From the NCBI GenBank assembly GCA_947573135.1, contig CANPDU010000025.1, positions 1 to 48,531 on the forward strand: a DNA stretch of 48,531 nt. Direction: 5' to 3'. Under the pieces are notes generated by a model that was not told the DNA's origin, ran no database searches, and worked only from the letters and a program-made list of their open reading frames with translations. The stretch's first letter is position 1; every line of letters begins with the position of its first letter. The position numbers and the translations under genes were made by a program. Shown here piece after piece: positions 27,248 through 35,457 of this stretch. The stretch is from an uncultured Bacteroidales bacterium (lineage in GTDB: Bacteria > Bacteroidota > Bacteroidia > Bacteroidales > Muribaculaceae).

Positions 27248-28726
27248 ATGAAACGAAACGAGAAGCATCTGGTCAACTTCGCCCAACTCCTGCGCATCAT
27301 CGGTCTGCTGATGATGTTTGAGGCTATGTTCATGGTGTTTCCTATGTTGACCTGTCTTTATTACGGCGAAAGCGACTGGCTGCCGTTCGCAGCTTCGGCT
27401 GCTGTCACCGGAGGCATCGGCGCGTTGCTGATGACACGAATACGCCCGCGCACCGGTCACATGGGCAAACGCGACGGCTTTCTGCTCACGGCTCTCGTTT
27501 GGATAATATTCTCCATGTTCGGCATGCTGCCCTTCCTCACCTGTTCACTGCCTGTTTCTGTCAGTGACGCATTTTTCGAGGCCATGTCAGGTTTCACAAC
27601 AACGGGCGCGTCTGTGCTCGACAACGTAACCGGCATGAGCCACGGCATTCTGCTCTGGCGCGCGCTGATGCAGTGGATCGGCGGCATGGGTATAATTCTT
27701 TTCACCCTTGCCGTTGTGCCGATGCTCAACCATTCGGGTGGCATGCAGATGTTCAACGCCGAAGTAACGGGCATCACCCACGACAAAATACGTCCGCGCA
27801 TCAGCCAGACCGCAAAAAGCCTGTGGATGATATATCTGTTGCTGACAGTAATTCTTATCGCGCTGCTCTGGCTCGGGCCGATGGACCTTTTCGACAGCGT
27901 CTGCCATGCGTTCGGAGCAATCTCGACCGGAGGATTCTCGACAGAGTCACTCAACATTGTGTCATATCACTCGGTGTACGTTAAAGTCGTTCTGACAGTT
28001 TTCATGTTTTTGGGAGGCGTCAATTTCGGTCTGATTTTCAAAACCGTGTCGGGAAACTTCACTGCCCTGCGCCGAAATGATGTACTGAGATCCTATGTGA
28101 CAGCGATTTTCTTATTCTACATTCTGTTTGTCATCTCTATTGTTTGTCGCGGGCAGGTTCACTCCTGGCAGGATGTCACTATCAATCCCGTGTTCCAGAT
28201 CGTATCGACTATAACCTCGACAGGCTACTCCTCGGCCAACTATGAGAACTGGGGATCGTTCGTGCTGTCGCTGATGTTCATAATGATGTTTTCAGGAGCT
28301 TGCGCCGGGTCGACCAGCGGCGGCGCCAAGATCGACCGTCTGCTATTCCTCTTCAAGAACTGCCGCAACGAAGTGTACCGCTGCATCCACCCCAATTCCG
28401 TGCTGTCGGTCAGGATCAACGGCAACATTGTCAACTCTGATCTTGTCAACAAAGTGATTGCTTTTCTTTGTATCTACATGCTTCTGGTCGTTGCAGGAGG
28501 CCTCGTGCTGTCAGCGCTCGATGTTCCGCTGATCGACTCATTCTTCTCAGCGTTCTCTTGCGTGTCAAACACAGGTCTCGGCGCAGGCATAACCGGTTAC
28601 GGATCGTCATATGAAATTCTTCCCGATGCCGGCAAGTGGGTTCTTTCGCTGCTCATGCTGATCGGTCGTCTCGAGATCTTCACCGTGCTCGTACTGTTCA
28701 CTCCGGCATTCTGGCGCAAATATTGA
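27248..28726 (+). CDS. trkH: Trk/Ktr-type potassium transporter membrane subunit TrkH
   Basis: Inner-membrane potassium channel-like subunit of 492 residues. The four pseudo-repeated selectivity-filter loops are all visible: SGFTTTGASV, AISTGGFSTES, TITSTGYSSAN and CVSNTGLGAG. Each keeps the central Thr-x-Gly-type turn with the conserved glycine. Many hydrophobic segments surround them, starting at about residue 15. It acts with TrkA, encoded 11 bp upstream. The next gene starts 19 bp downstream and may be cotranscribed. Confidence 0.95.
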   Translation: MKRNEKHLVNFAQLLRIIGLLMMFEAMFMVFPMLTCLYYGESDWLPFAASAAVTGGIGALLMTRIRPRTGHMGKRDGFLLTALVWIIFSMFGMLPFLTCSLPVSVSDAFFEAMSGFTTTGASVLDNVTGMSHGILLWRALMQWIGGMGIILFTLAVVPMLNHSGGMQMFNAEVTGITHDKIRPRISQTAKSLWMIYLLLTVILIALLWLGPMDLFDSVCHAFGAISTGGFSTESLNIVSYHSVYVKVVLTVFMFLGGVNFGLIFKTVSGNFTALRRNDVLRSYVTAIFLFYILFVISIVCRGQVHSWQDVTINPVFQIVSTITSTGYSSANYENWGSFVLSLMFIMMFSGACAGSTSGGAKIDRLLFLFKNCRNEVYRCIHPNSVLSVRINGNIVNSDLVNKVIAFLCIYMLLVVAGGLVLSALDVPLIDSFFSAFSCVSNTGLGAGITGYGSSYEILPDAGKWVLSLLMLIGRLEIFTVLVLFTPAFWRKY

Positions 28727-28745
28727 CAAGTAGCGAATTTTAACT

Positions 28746-29237
28746 ATGAAACAGATGAGAAAAGCCGCCAGGCAGAAAGATGAAGCGTGGGCTCTCGACG
28801 TCTTTGACCGCGCGCCTTATATTACAGTATCTATGACCCGTCCCGACGGTTCGCCCTACGGTCTGCCTCTTTCGCTTGTCCGCAGCGACAGCCGCACATT
28901 CTATTTCCATTGCGCCGGCGAAGGCGAAAAAATCGACTGCATCAAAGCCAATCCGCTCGTTAGTCTGAGCGCCGTCAGCCGGTGCGCTCCGCGTTATGAA
29001 GCCGAGAAAAACAATTTCACAATGTACTATAACTCCGCTGTAGCCCTCGGCCGCGCTTCGATTGTCGACGACGACGCAGAGAAGATTGAGGCTCTCAGGC
29101 TGATCTGTCAGCGCTTCCTGCCCGCGTACATGGACAATTTCGACGAAGCCGTCGCCCGCAGCCTCTCGCGCACCACCATCATAAAAATAACCCTCACCGA
29201 GCCCCCCGTCGGCAAATCTAAAGGAAACACTCACTGA
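28746..29237 (+). CDS. Pyridoxamine-5'-phosphate oxidase-like flavoprotein (Nim-type)
   Basis: Cytoplasmic split-barrel flavoprotein of 163 residues. Features resembling the Nim/PNPOx-like group are the strand pattern APYITVSMTRPDGSPYGLPLS, then FYFH55-CAGEGEKIDCIKANP, and a late helix-strand end. Members bind FMN or FAD, and some plasmid-borne Nim proteins reduce nitroimidazoles. The chromosomal position after trkH and the lack of an insertion sequence upstream argue for a housekeeping redox role; drug resistance should not be inferred. It is convergent with the DUF4143 ATPase (10-bp gap). Confidence 0.85.
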   Translation: MKQMRKAARQKDEAWALDVFDRAPYITVSMTRPDGSPYGLPLSLVRSDSRTFYFHCAGEGEKIDCIKANPLVSLSAVSRCAPRYEAEKNNFTMYYNSAVALGRASIVDDDAEKIEALRLICQRFLPAYMDNFDEAVARSLSRTTIIKITLTEPPVGKSKGNTH

Positions 29238-29247
29238 TAGCTGTATT

Positions 29248-30525
29248 TCAATCTTTCAGGCTTCCGATAGGAACAACCAGCACGCCGTCCTCCCGTTTAA
29301 AAGCATAATCACCCGTAGCCGTCAGAACCATGAGAAAAGACGGCTGCTTCATTTTAGTAGTATCGATTTTTGATGCCAGCGTTTTTAATGAGGCCGCTCC
29401 TTCCTCTATTAGCTTTGCACCGCCAAGCTTAATTTCAACCAGTCCATACCGGCCGTCACGCAAATGCACTACCGCGTCACATTCCAGTCCGTCTTTATCA
29501 CGGTAATGATAAACATTCCCGTTCAACGCTTCGGCGTAAACCCTCAGATCGCGCATACATAAAGTCTCGAATATCAGCCCGAACGTATTTAAATCCGAGA
29601 TCAGGTCAGCCGGCCCTATACCAAGCGACGCCGTAGCTATCGACGGATCGGTAAAATAACGCGTATCAGATGTCCTTATCGCCGTTTTTGACCGGAGATT
29701 TGGATTCCATGCCTCTGTCTCCTCTATAACAAATATACGTTTCAGAGCCTTGATATAAGAAGCAATTGTTTCCACATCAAGACTTTCGCCCTCATTTTCG
29801 CTAAGATCATCCCTGATTGCCGCATTTGAAATCTGAGTACCCTGATGTCGCGAATAAGAACGCAAAAGGCGGTGCACCCTTACCGGATCTCGTTCAACAC
29901 CGTCCAAAGCCTGAATATCTCGTTTTTCGACAGCTGACACATAATCGAATGCCTGATCAAGAGCTATTTCGTCTTCCATATCGACCGACAGCGGCCAGCC
30001 CCCGCGACATGTAATGAAAGCAACGCGCTCCAGATCGAGATGAGATACACCGGCTATGTTACCTTCACCGTCGAAGATCTGCTTCAACGAGACATCGCCG
30101 GTCGATTCTCCCGACTCCCATAATGACATCGGTCTCATCCTTAGCCATGCAAACCGACCTGTTCCGCTATGAAATACCTCACTCATATCAGGGGGAACAC
30201 TTGATCCTGTAAGAACATATAGTCCGAGCTGGTTGCTGTGATCCGCGTCAAATCTGACTGCATCCCAAAGAGTCGGAGCCACCTGCCATTCATCAATCAA
30301 ACGAGGCTTATCACCACTGAGCAGAAGTGCCGGATTGATGTGCGCGAGCTGAATATTCTGATCACGCTTGCCGGGCTCAGACATATACAACACACTCCGG
30401 CATATCTGTTCAGCCGTAGTGGTCTTCCCACACCATTTCGCGCCTTCAAGAAGAACGGCACCTTTGCCCTTCAGTTTCCTTTCAAGAAGTCTATCCGCAA
30501 TACGGGGTCTATAGTTCTCTTTCAT
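29248..30525 (-). CDS. AAA ATPase with DUF4143 domain
   Basis: Predicted ATPase of 425 residues. The N-terminal AAA domain has Walker A G28-AKWCGK34-T35-T and a Walker B strand PRLIDEWQ, followed by sensor-like VLTGSS. The C-terminal half is DUF4143 and ends in a PD-(D/E)xK-like pattern (FETLCMRDL, then D-x-L-E-C-D, then VEIKLGG), as is typical for this family. Members often occur in several copies in Bacteroidetes genomes and their biological role is unsettled. It has its own promoter, and the 23-bp repeat array lies just upstream of that promoter. The gene is AT-richer than its neighbours, which hints at acquisition. Confidence 0.9.
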   Translation of the reverse strand: MKENYRPRIADRLLERKLKGKGAVLLEGAKWCGKTTTAEQICRSVLYMSEPGKRDQNIQLAHINPALLLSGDKPRLIDEWQVAPTLWDAVRFDADHSNQLGLYVLTGSSVPPDMSEVFHSGTGRFAWLRMRPMSLWESGESTGDVSLKQIFDGEGNIAGVSHLDLERVAFITCRGGWPLSVDMEDEIALDQAFDYVSAVEKRDIQALDGVERDPVRVHRLLRSYSRHQGTQISNAAIRDDLSENEGESLDVETIASYIKALKRIFVIEETEAWNPNLRSKTAIRTSDTRYFTDPSIATASLGIGPADLISDLNTFGLIFETLCMRDLRVYAEALNGNVYHYRDKDGLECDAVVHLRDGRYGLVEIKLGGAKLIEEGAASLKTLASKIDTTKMKQPSFLMVLTATGDYAFKREDGVLVVPIGSLKD

Positions 30526-30551
30526 TGATATTTAAATACTAATTCACTCCG

Positions 30552-30559
30552 CAAAGATA
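30552..30559 (-). promoter_or_regulatory. -7 box of the DUF4143 ATPase gene
   Basis: TATCTTTG on the minus strand is a full TAnnTTTG match and ends 26 nt before the ATG. The -33 zone falls in or beside the first unit of the repeat array. Confidence 0.65.
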
Positions 30560-30576
30560 ACGATTATTTTTTACAA

Positions 30577-30708
30577 TTCCGACATTTGGCGGAATTTCAT
30601 TCCGATATTTGGCGGGATTTCATTCCGATGTTTGGCGGGATTTCATTCCGATGTTTGGCGGGATTTCATTCCGATGTTTGGCGGGATTTCATGCCGACAT
30701 TTGGCGAA
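30577..30708. repeat. Array of nearly six 23-bp tandem repeats
   Basis: The core TTTGGCG recurs with an exact 23-bp step; its GGC falls at 30588, 30611, 30634, 30657, 30680 and 30703. The unit is close to TTTGGCGGGATTTCATTCC plus GATG. The first copy contains the interrupted dyad TTCCGACATTTGGCGGAA (30577-30594). Units differ by one or a few bases, with the outer ones most diverged. The array occupies the region from the ATPase promoter outward and may be an operator cluster. There are no spacers, so it is not CRISPR. Confidence 0.95.
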
Positions 30709-30832
30709 AAGGTAGAAATATCGCCACAAAAATAATCGACCTGGCAATCCAATTTCCCGGCCTCGGACTAAATTAAATCTCAAAAGTCGAATAAAAAAAT
30801 CCGCATATTAAAGTTTCTTATCAAAATTTTGT

Positions 30833-30840
30833 TAATTTTG
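30833..30840 (+). promoter_or_regulatory. Putative -7 box of the beta-barrel gene
   Basis: TAATTTTG matches TAnnTTTG and leaves a leader of about 45 nt before the ATG at 30892. Between this box and the repeat array (30709-30832) I see only AT-rich sequence. Confidence 0.5.
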
Positions 30841-30891
30841 CGAATATAAAGCAAGTTATCAACCTATCAATAAAACTTAAAACTTAGCATT

Positions 30892-31557
30892 ATGAAAAAG
30901 ATTCTAACCGTAGCAATGCTCGTCGCAATCAGCTGCTTTTCGACGGTCGCTCAAAGCAGCATTTTCAACAACCCCGACAATAAAGCTTATTTTGGAATAA
31001 GGGTCGGCGGTGACATTACCTGTCCGGGGAAAGTGACCTCAGGCAATGTTGGTGTCAGCGTATTCAAAAATGGCGGTGGAATAGAATTTGGCGGTATATA
31101 TAACGTACCGGTTGTAGCGAATTTCTATATCGAACCGGGTCTCAAACTATATTACGACACCTATTCTGTCAGCAAGGATTGGCTCGACCAGGATGATGTC
31201 ATTCTCAACAGTCTGTCTATAAAGAAATTTGGTATGCGTATACCTGTAATGGCCGGCTACCATTTTGATTTCACTCAAGACATGAAAGTCTCAATTTTCA
31301 CAGGGCCTGAACTTGAGATCGGGTTTTCAGCAAAAGAGCATCTCAAAGGTCACAATATTGACATGTCAGAAAGCGTATATGGTCACGATGGCGGCATGAA
31401 TCGTGTGAATCTTCTATGGGGAATCGGCGCGGGCATAACTTATCAGCACTTCTATTTTGGAGTAAACGGCGGTATAGGTATGCTGAATATGAACAGTGAG
31501 TCAGACGTCAAATTCCACGAAAGCCGGGTAACTTTCAGCGTAGGTTACAACTTTTAA
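30892..31557 (+). CDS. Outer-membrane beta-barrel protein
   Basis: Exported protein of 221 residues with a cleavable signal peptide (MKKILTVAMLVAISCFSTVAQ, about 1-21). The mature part alternates hydrophobic and glycine/aromatic residues (YFGIRVGGDI, FYIEPGLKLYYDTY, NLLWGIGAGITYQHFYFGVNGG) and ends in VTFSVGYNF, with the C-terminal Phe typical of outer-membrane barrels. It resembles the PorT/OmpA-like barrel families of Bacteroidetes with about eight strands. No partner gene indicates a transported substrate. It is AT-richer than the core genes. Confidence 0.85.
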   Translation: MKKILTVAMLVAISCFSTVAQSSIFNNPDNKAYFGIRVGGDITCPGKVTSGNVGVSVFKNGGGIEFGGIYNVPVVANFYIEPGLKLYYDTYSVSKDWLDQDDVILNSLSIKKFGMRIPVMAGYHFDFTQDMKVSIFTGPELEIGFSAKEHLKGHNIDMSESVYGHDGGMNRVNLLWGIGAGITYQHFYFGVNGGIGMLNMNSESDVKFHESRVTFSVGYNF

Positions 31558-31618
31558 AGCCGGTTAATATCGGCCAACTTTCTACTCTTCCCTCGCAGCG
31601 GTCAGGCTAATTACATTT

Positions 31619-32230
31619 CTAATTCGAGCTGATGTTGCGGGGGAAGAATCGCCATGCGCGGTAGGGTTCGCCCATGCGGCGCACAAAGCGATGCCAATAG
31701 GAGTCATCGCTGCCGGTGAGCAGCATCGAAAGATCGGACGGTGCGTCACTGACGGCCCACACTTCGCCCGTCAGCTCCTCATTGAGCTGCGGCGAGTCCC
31801 AGCCGCTGTAGCCTACAAAGAAACGAAGCACACCCTCGACCGGATAACCGCCGTTGACATATTCGATCGCTTTGTCGAAGTCTCCGCCGAGATAAAGTCC
31901 TGGAGCAAATTCCTTGGCGCCCGGAAACATCCCCGCGCCGAGCGTGTGCATAAACACCATACGGTCCTGTCCGATCGGGCCGCCGCAGTAGACAGGCACA
32001 TCTGTGCCATCGTCGACTCCGTCGAGATACTCATCGAGAGTATGGCCGGTCTGATTGTTCATCACAAGTCCGAGAGCTCCGTCTTCGTCGGTATAGTCGA
32101 CGAGCGTTATCACTCCGTGATTGAAATATGACTCCGAAAGAAATGGTTCGGCTATCAGCAACGATCCCGGCGCAATCGATTTCGGCGGAACAGTTTTGAT
32201 TTTCAGTATTGAAGTCGACAGATCTTTCAT
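31619..32230 (-). CDS. YqgE/AlgH family protein
   Basis: Conserved protein of 203 residues of the DUF179 (YqgE/AlgH) family. Family hallmarks are PGSLLIAEPFLSESYFNHGV, then GALGLVMNNQTG, the central VYCGGPIGQDRMVFMHT, and FFVGYSGWDSPQLNEE. It is cytoplasmic, with no signal peptide. The biochemical role remains unclear; AlgH was first described in alginate regulation of Pseudomonas, which is not relevant here. Full length for the family and probably monocistronic from its own promoter. Confidence 0.95.
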   Translation of the reverse strand: MKDLSTSILKIKTVPPKSIAPGSLLIAEPFLSESYFNHGVITLVDYTDEDGALGLVMNNQTGHTLDEYLDGVDDGTDVPVYCGGPIGQDRMVFMHTLGAGMFPGAKEFAPGLYLGGDFDKAIEYVNGGYPVEGVLRFFVGYSGWDSPQLNEELTGEVWAVSDAPSDLSMLLTGSDDSYWHRFVRRMGEPYRAWRFFPRNISSN

Positions 32231-32253
32231 CTCTCAAAACATTAACAGTTGAA

Positions 32254-32284
32254 CAAAGTTACAAGCATCATACTAATTATCCAA
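32254..32284 (-). promoter_or_regulatory. Promoter of the YqgE gene
   Basis: On the minus strand TTG (32284-32282) and TAACTTTG (32261-32254) are separated by 20 nt. The leader to the ATG at 32230 is about 20 nt. Between this promoter and the MITE (32285-32376) I see nothing else. Confidence 0.65.
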
Positions 32285-32376
32285 CAACCGAGGCGATTAA
32301 ATTGATTGTACGTTTATCAAAAAAAATCCTAAGAGACCGATTGGATTTTGTGTGAATTTTACTAAAAGAGCAATTA

Positions 32377-32723
32377 GAGCTTGTTTAAAAATAAATGTTA
32401 CATGCAGGGCGGTCAGTCGCCGTGCAGATTTTTGGATGTGATGAGGGAGTTATGGGGTTCCATAACGACCGAAGAGCAGACGGAAATATGTCGGCGAATG
32501 GCCGTCGGTAGCTGATTCGTTTCATTTTATTGATATCGTTTTATTTGTTTTAATATCCTTTGGAAAGAGATTGATTAATTCAAAATTACCTTTGCTTCGC
32601 ATATCTTGGGCGCTTTTTGCCCTGCTCCTCAATCGCGTACGTCAAGTACGCTCCTTCGTCTCATGACAAAAATCTCCTCAAGCTATGCAACCCTGCCGGC
32701 AACATTTATTATTAAACAAGCTC
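32377..32723. mobile_element. 347-bp MITE-like element with IS5-type ends
   Basis: Both ends carry a 23-bp terminal inverted repeat beginning GAGCTTGTTTAA (32377-32399 and 32701-32723, one mismatch); weaker similarity continues to about 36 bp. The element is flanked by the direct triplet TTA (32374-32376 and 32724-32726), the TNA-type target duplication of the IS1031/IS427 group of the IS5 family. No transposase ORF fits inside, so it is non-autonomous. A TACCTTTG box at 32587-32594 points outward toward the next gene. Confidence 0.82.
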
Positions 32724-32727
32724 TTAA

Positions 32728-32760
32728 TTTGCATTATTAGATATATTTATGCTAATTTTG
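32728..32760 (+). promoter_or_regulatory. Promoter of the T9SS cargo-like gene, next to the MITE end
   Basis: TTTG (32728-32731) and TAATTTTG (32753-32760) are 21 nt apart. The -33 element begins 5 bp outside the MITE, so the insertion lies immediately upstream of an intact promoter. Confidence 0.65.
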
Positions 32761-32801
32761 CACAGATATTCCGATTTTACTCACAAAATAACAATTATTA
32801 T

Positions 32802-34151
32802 ATGAAAAAATTCTACGCAATGGCATTATGCGCTATCGTATGCGCATCTTCGGCAGAAGCCGCTCCTAATCGTTTCACAATCAAACGCGACGCTAAAAAA
32901 TCAGCGACAAAAACACTTATCGCCTCACGCAGCGACGCCGCCAAAATCTGGCGTCCGGTCTCGACAGCCGACTATATGTATGAAGAAGGCGAGTGGATCC
33001 TGATGGGTGAGACAACGTTTGAATACGATGCCCGCGGCAACGCAACCCGACAGACCGTCAACGACGGCGGTTATCTCTCTGTCGTAACCCTTACCTACAA
33101 CGACGACAATATGGTCACCGAACGTCTCGAAACTGAAGGCGAGGAAGGCGGAGATCTGGTAAATTCGGCCAAACGCACTTATGTCTACGATTCAGTTGTC
33201 AAAGACTTCTGCATCGAGCGTATGGGCTATAACTGGGCCGACGACGGCTGGGTAAAGAATTTCTACTGCGAGACCAACAAGATCACGCGTAACACTGACG
33301 GCAATATAACCGAAATCATTAAGTCACTGCCTTTAGGCGAAGATCTGACGCCGGCTTATAAGTGCATCTGGCATTATGACGCAACGACAGGCAAAGCTGA
33401 CGAATACTACTATTACACCAATACCAACGGTGCCGTTACTCTTTGGGAACCCTCGGAAGTCTCATACAAAAACATCGTATGGCAGAACACCGACGGACAG
33501 ATGACAAAGGACTTTCTCGAACTCTTCGAGGGTGCAAACCGTCTCAGCAGCGCCGAAGCCTACTACGAAGGTGAACTCGACGGCCACATATTCGCAACTT
33601 ACAGCGGAGAAAACGACTATACAGTCAAGAACACCACAATCGATCCCTCGGAAGTCGGTGAAATGCTCGTTCGCGAGACTATCGATGATAACGGAAGTTA
33701 CCGCATCAGTATTTTCAGCTATGTTGATGAAGACGACAACATTGTGGAAGAACCTTTCTCAAGCGAAGTTGAGACTGTGACCATCGACGAACACGGCAAC
33801 ATCATCGAAGACCGCCTTGAATCAACCTACGGCGACGAACCACCGTTCACTGCAAGCGAAAAATATGAGTATACCTACGACGACAACGGCAACCCGACCG
33901 AGATGATCACCTCAGTCTACGACGAGGAAGCCGAGGATTTCGTTCCGCAAAGCAAGACTGTCTACAGTGACTACATCGATGTTACAAGCGGAACCTCAGG
34001 CATAGAGAACATCATTGCCGACGGCGCAGACCAATCAGTCGAAGTCTACAACCTCAACGGCGTTAAAGTCGCTGACAGCCTCAACGGCCTTGACAACGGT
34101 TTCTACATCGTGCGCCACGGTTCATCAGTGAGCAAAGTCGCTGTTAAATAA
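32802..34151 (+). CDS. Secreted protein with YD-like repeats and a T9SS-type C-terminal tail
   Basis: Exported protein of 449 residues. The signal peptide is MKKFYAMALCAIVCASSAEA. The body contains repeated beta segments with a D-x-x-GN turn, for example FEYDARGNATRQ (about 73), RNTDGNITEI (about 165), TIDEHGNIIEDR (about 326) and YTYDDNGNPTEM (about 357), reminiscent of YD/RHS-like repeats. The last 40 residues (VEVYNLNGVKVAD, then GFYIVRHGSSVSKVAVK) match a type A C-terminal sorting domain for the type IX secretion system. The longer frame from 32685 starts inside the MITE and upstream of the promoter and is rejected. Ligand or activity unknown. Confidence 0.78.
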   Translation: MKKFYAMALCAIVCASSAEAAPNRFTIKRDAKKSATKTLIASRSDAAKIWRPVSTADYMYEEGEWILMGETTFEYDARGNATRQTVNDGGYLSVVTLTYNDDNMVTERLETEGEEGGDLVNSAKRTYVYDSVVKDFCIERMGYNWADDGWVKNFYCETNKITRNTDGNITEIIKSLPLGEDLTPAYKCIWHYDATTGKADEYYYYTNTNGAVTLWEPSEVSYKNIVWQNTDGQMTKDFLELFEGANRLSSAEAYYEGELDGHIFATYSGENDYTVKNTTIDPSEVGEMLVRETIDDNGSYRISIFSYVDEDDNIVEEPFSSEVETVTIDEHGNIIEDRLESTYGDEPPFTASEKYEYTYDDNGNPTEMITSVYDEEAEDFVPQSKTVYSDYIDVTSGTSGIENIIADGADQSVEVYNLNGVKVADSLNGLDNGFYIVRHGSSVSKVAVK

Positions 34152-34170
34152 CAGCAATAACCATACAGCC

Positions 34171-34212
34171 AAAACGGCGTGCGAGATGAAGAAATCCGCA
34201 CGCCGTTTTTTT
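34171..34212 (+). terminator. Terminator between convergent genes
   Basis: A perfect 10-bp stem (34174-34183 with 34197-34206), extended by A-T pairs, is followed by seven T. The flanking A-run on the left lets it work for the opposite strand too, serving the DNA glycosylase gene that ends at 34227. Confidence 0.93.
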
Positions 34213-34226
34213 ATACATTTCTTATT

Positions 34227-34808
34227 TTATAATATGCCGACGCTCCTGAACAGACGGGCGTAATATTCGGCCTTCGCTTCAAGTTTCATCGGAAACGCGC
34301 GGCTTGTCGACGGCATACGCCAGATGTCGAGACCGTCGGTGGCAATGACATGCTCGCCCATCTTGGGGAGCGGCGTCGATGTTATCTCCGCAATCACTCC
34401 GGCAGCCTTCTCGCCCGTAGTTGCGACTGCCTTACACAGAGGCATAAGCGCCAGCACATCATAGAGCGGCACAGGCTCGACAATTTCGAGAAATTTGTCA
34501 GACGCATTACCCATCAGACGGCGCACACGACGGCCTGTGTCGTTAAGCGCGATCCCTTTTTCGTTGAGCAGCCGTTTGATCGCAACCACATCGAAGTCTT
34601 TTGTGCCGGGCAGACGCAGAGCTTCGCGGTCGCCGAAAAATATCAGCCCCATCATCGGCCAGAAGTCATTGGTGCGGTTGGGATAATAAAAATCCATCGC
34701 CCACCGCTTGGGCTGAGGCGGAAACGTTCCCATCACAAGCACACGCGCGTTGGCCGGAACAAAAGGTTCCCACGGATGGGACTCTATTTCAATATTATTC
34801 TCTTCCAT
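34227..34808 (-). CDS. Uracil-DNA glycosylase superfamily protein
   Basis: Predicted DNA glycosylase of 193 residues from the ATG at 34808. The N-terminal motif VLVMG27-TFPP31 followed by MDFYYPNRTNDFWPMMG takes the place of the active-site loop and aromatic stacking residue of the UDG superfamily. The C-terminal MPSTSRA resembles the second catalytic loop with Ser/Thr in place of the usual His-Pro-Ser. It probably removes uracil or a related mismatch base. An in-frame ATG at 34901 would add 31 Cys-rich residues that do not fit the fold, so the shorter start is chosen. Confidence 0.75.
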   Translation of the reverse strand: MEENNIEIESHPWEPFVPANARVLVMGTFPPQPKRWAMDFYYPNRTNDFWPMMGLIFFGDREALRLPGTKDFDVVAIKRLLNEKGIALNDTGRRVRRLMGNASDKFLEIVEPVPLYDVLALMPLCKAVATTGEKAAGVIAEITSTPLPKMGEHVIATDGLDIWRMPSTSRAFPMKLEAKAEYYARLFRSVGIL

Positions 34809-34934
34809 ATAATAAGAAACGTTATGACACGCAAAACATTGCGTTGCCGTGTCTCCCGCGCCATAACAAGTGATGCCGCGCAGATATGTCTCAATAGACA
34901 CACGCGCGGCATCAAATTCAGTCAGATGCTCTGA

Positions 34935-35261
34935 TCAGGCCTTGATTTTGGTAAGGAGTATCCTCGAATCTTCAAGCGCGAGAACGGTGTGAGGCGTATT
35001 GGCCGGCAACAGGATAGCATTGCCGCCTGTAAGATGCTGACGCTGGTCTTCGACTTCAAATTCGACCGCACCTTCGACTACATACGCAAACACATCGAAA
35101 GGCACCGAATGACGGGCAAGCATTGCACCGCGTGCAAACGCCAGAAGCCGCACCGAACCGTTATCATTGGAGAACACATCTTTTGTCAGCACTTCACCGG
35201 CCTTGTATTCCAGTTCGTCGGCCAGACGCAGAGGAGTTTTGATTTCTTCTTGAGTTTTCAT
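34935..35261 (-). CDS. Cupin-domain protein
   Basis: Single-domain cupin of 108 residues, cytoplasmic. Cupin motif 1 is seen as ARHSVPFDVFAYVVEGAVEFEV and motif 2 as LLPANTPHTVLALEDS. The usual His-x-His pair of motif 1 is reduced to one His, so metal binding may be weak or absent. Small cupins like this are common next to unrelated genes and may bind small ligands; no substrate can be named. Confidence 0.88.
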   Translation of the reverse strand: MKTQEEIKTPLRLADELEYKAGEVLTKDVFSNDNGSVRLLAFARGAMLARHSVPFDVFAYVVEGAVEFEVEDQRQHLTGGNAILLPANTPHTVLALEDSRILLTKIKA

Positions 35262-35384
35262 AATAATACAACTTATAAAACTTAATTATTCATTTGTAGA
35301 TACAACAAATAATCAGTGCCGTGAGTTGGACACCGGTGCGACAATTTAACAATCTTTTCGGCCGTTGATACGCCGGGAAACAAT

Positions 35385-35415
35385 GATGGCCGCAATCCTT
35401 AAGGACGCGGCCATC
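35385..35415 (-). terminator. Weak terminator-like hairpin after efp
   Basis: A 9-bp GC-rich stem (35385-35393 with 35407-35415) lies about 45 bp beyond the EF-P stop. On the minus strand it is followed only by ATTGTTT, so the T-tract is poor. The rest of the 35262-35457 gap shows nothing convincing. Confidence 0.5.
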
Positions 35416-35457
35416 TTAAAAGGTCACTTCTGATTATGATATGCTGACGCCGAAAGT

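Noticed and set aside
28746-29237. Nitroimidazole resistance gene
   Set aside because: The fold and motifs fit the wider flavin-binding family, there is no IS-borne promoter, and resistance cannot be inferred from the sequence.
30577-30708. CRISPR array
   Set aside because: Units are contiguous with a 23-bp period and no spacers, and no cas genes are near.
32685-32801. Extended N-terminus of the T9SS cargo-like protein
   Set aside because: It starts inside the MITE and upstream of the promoter; the signal peptide begins at 32802.
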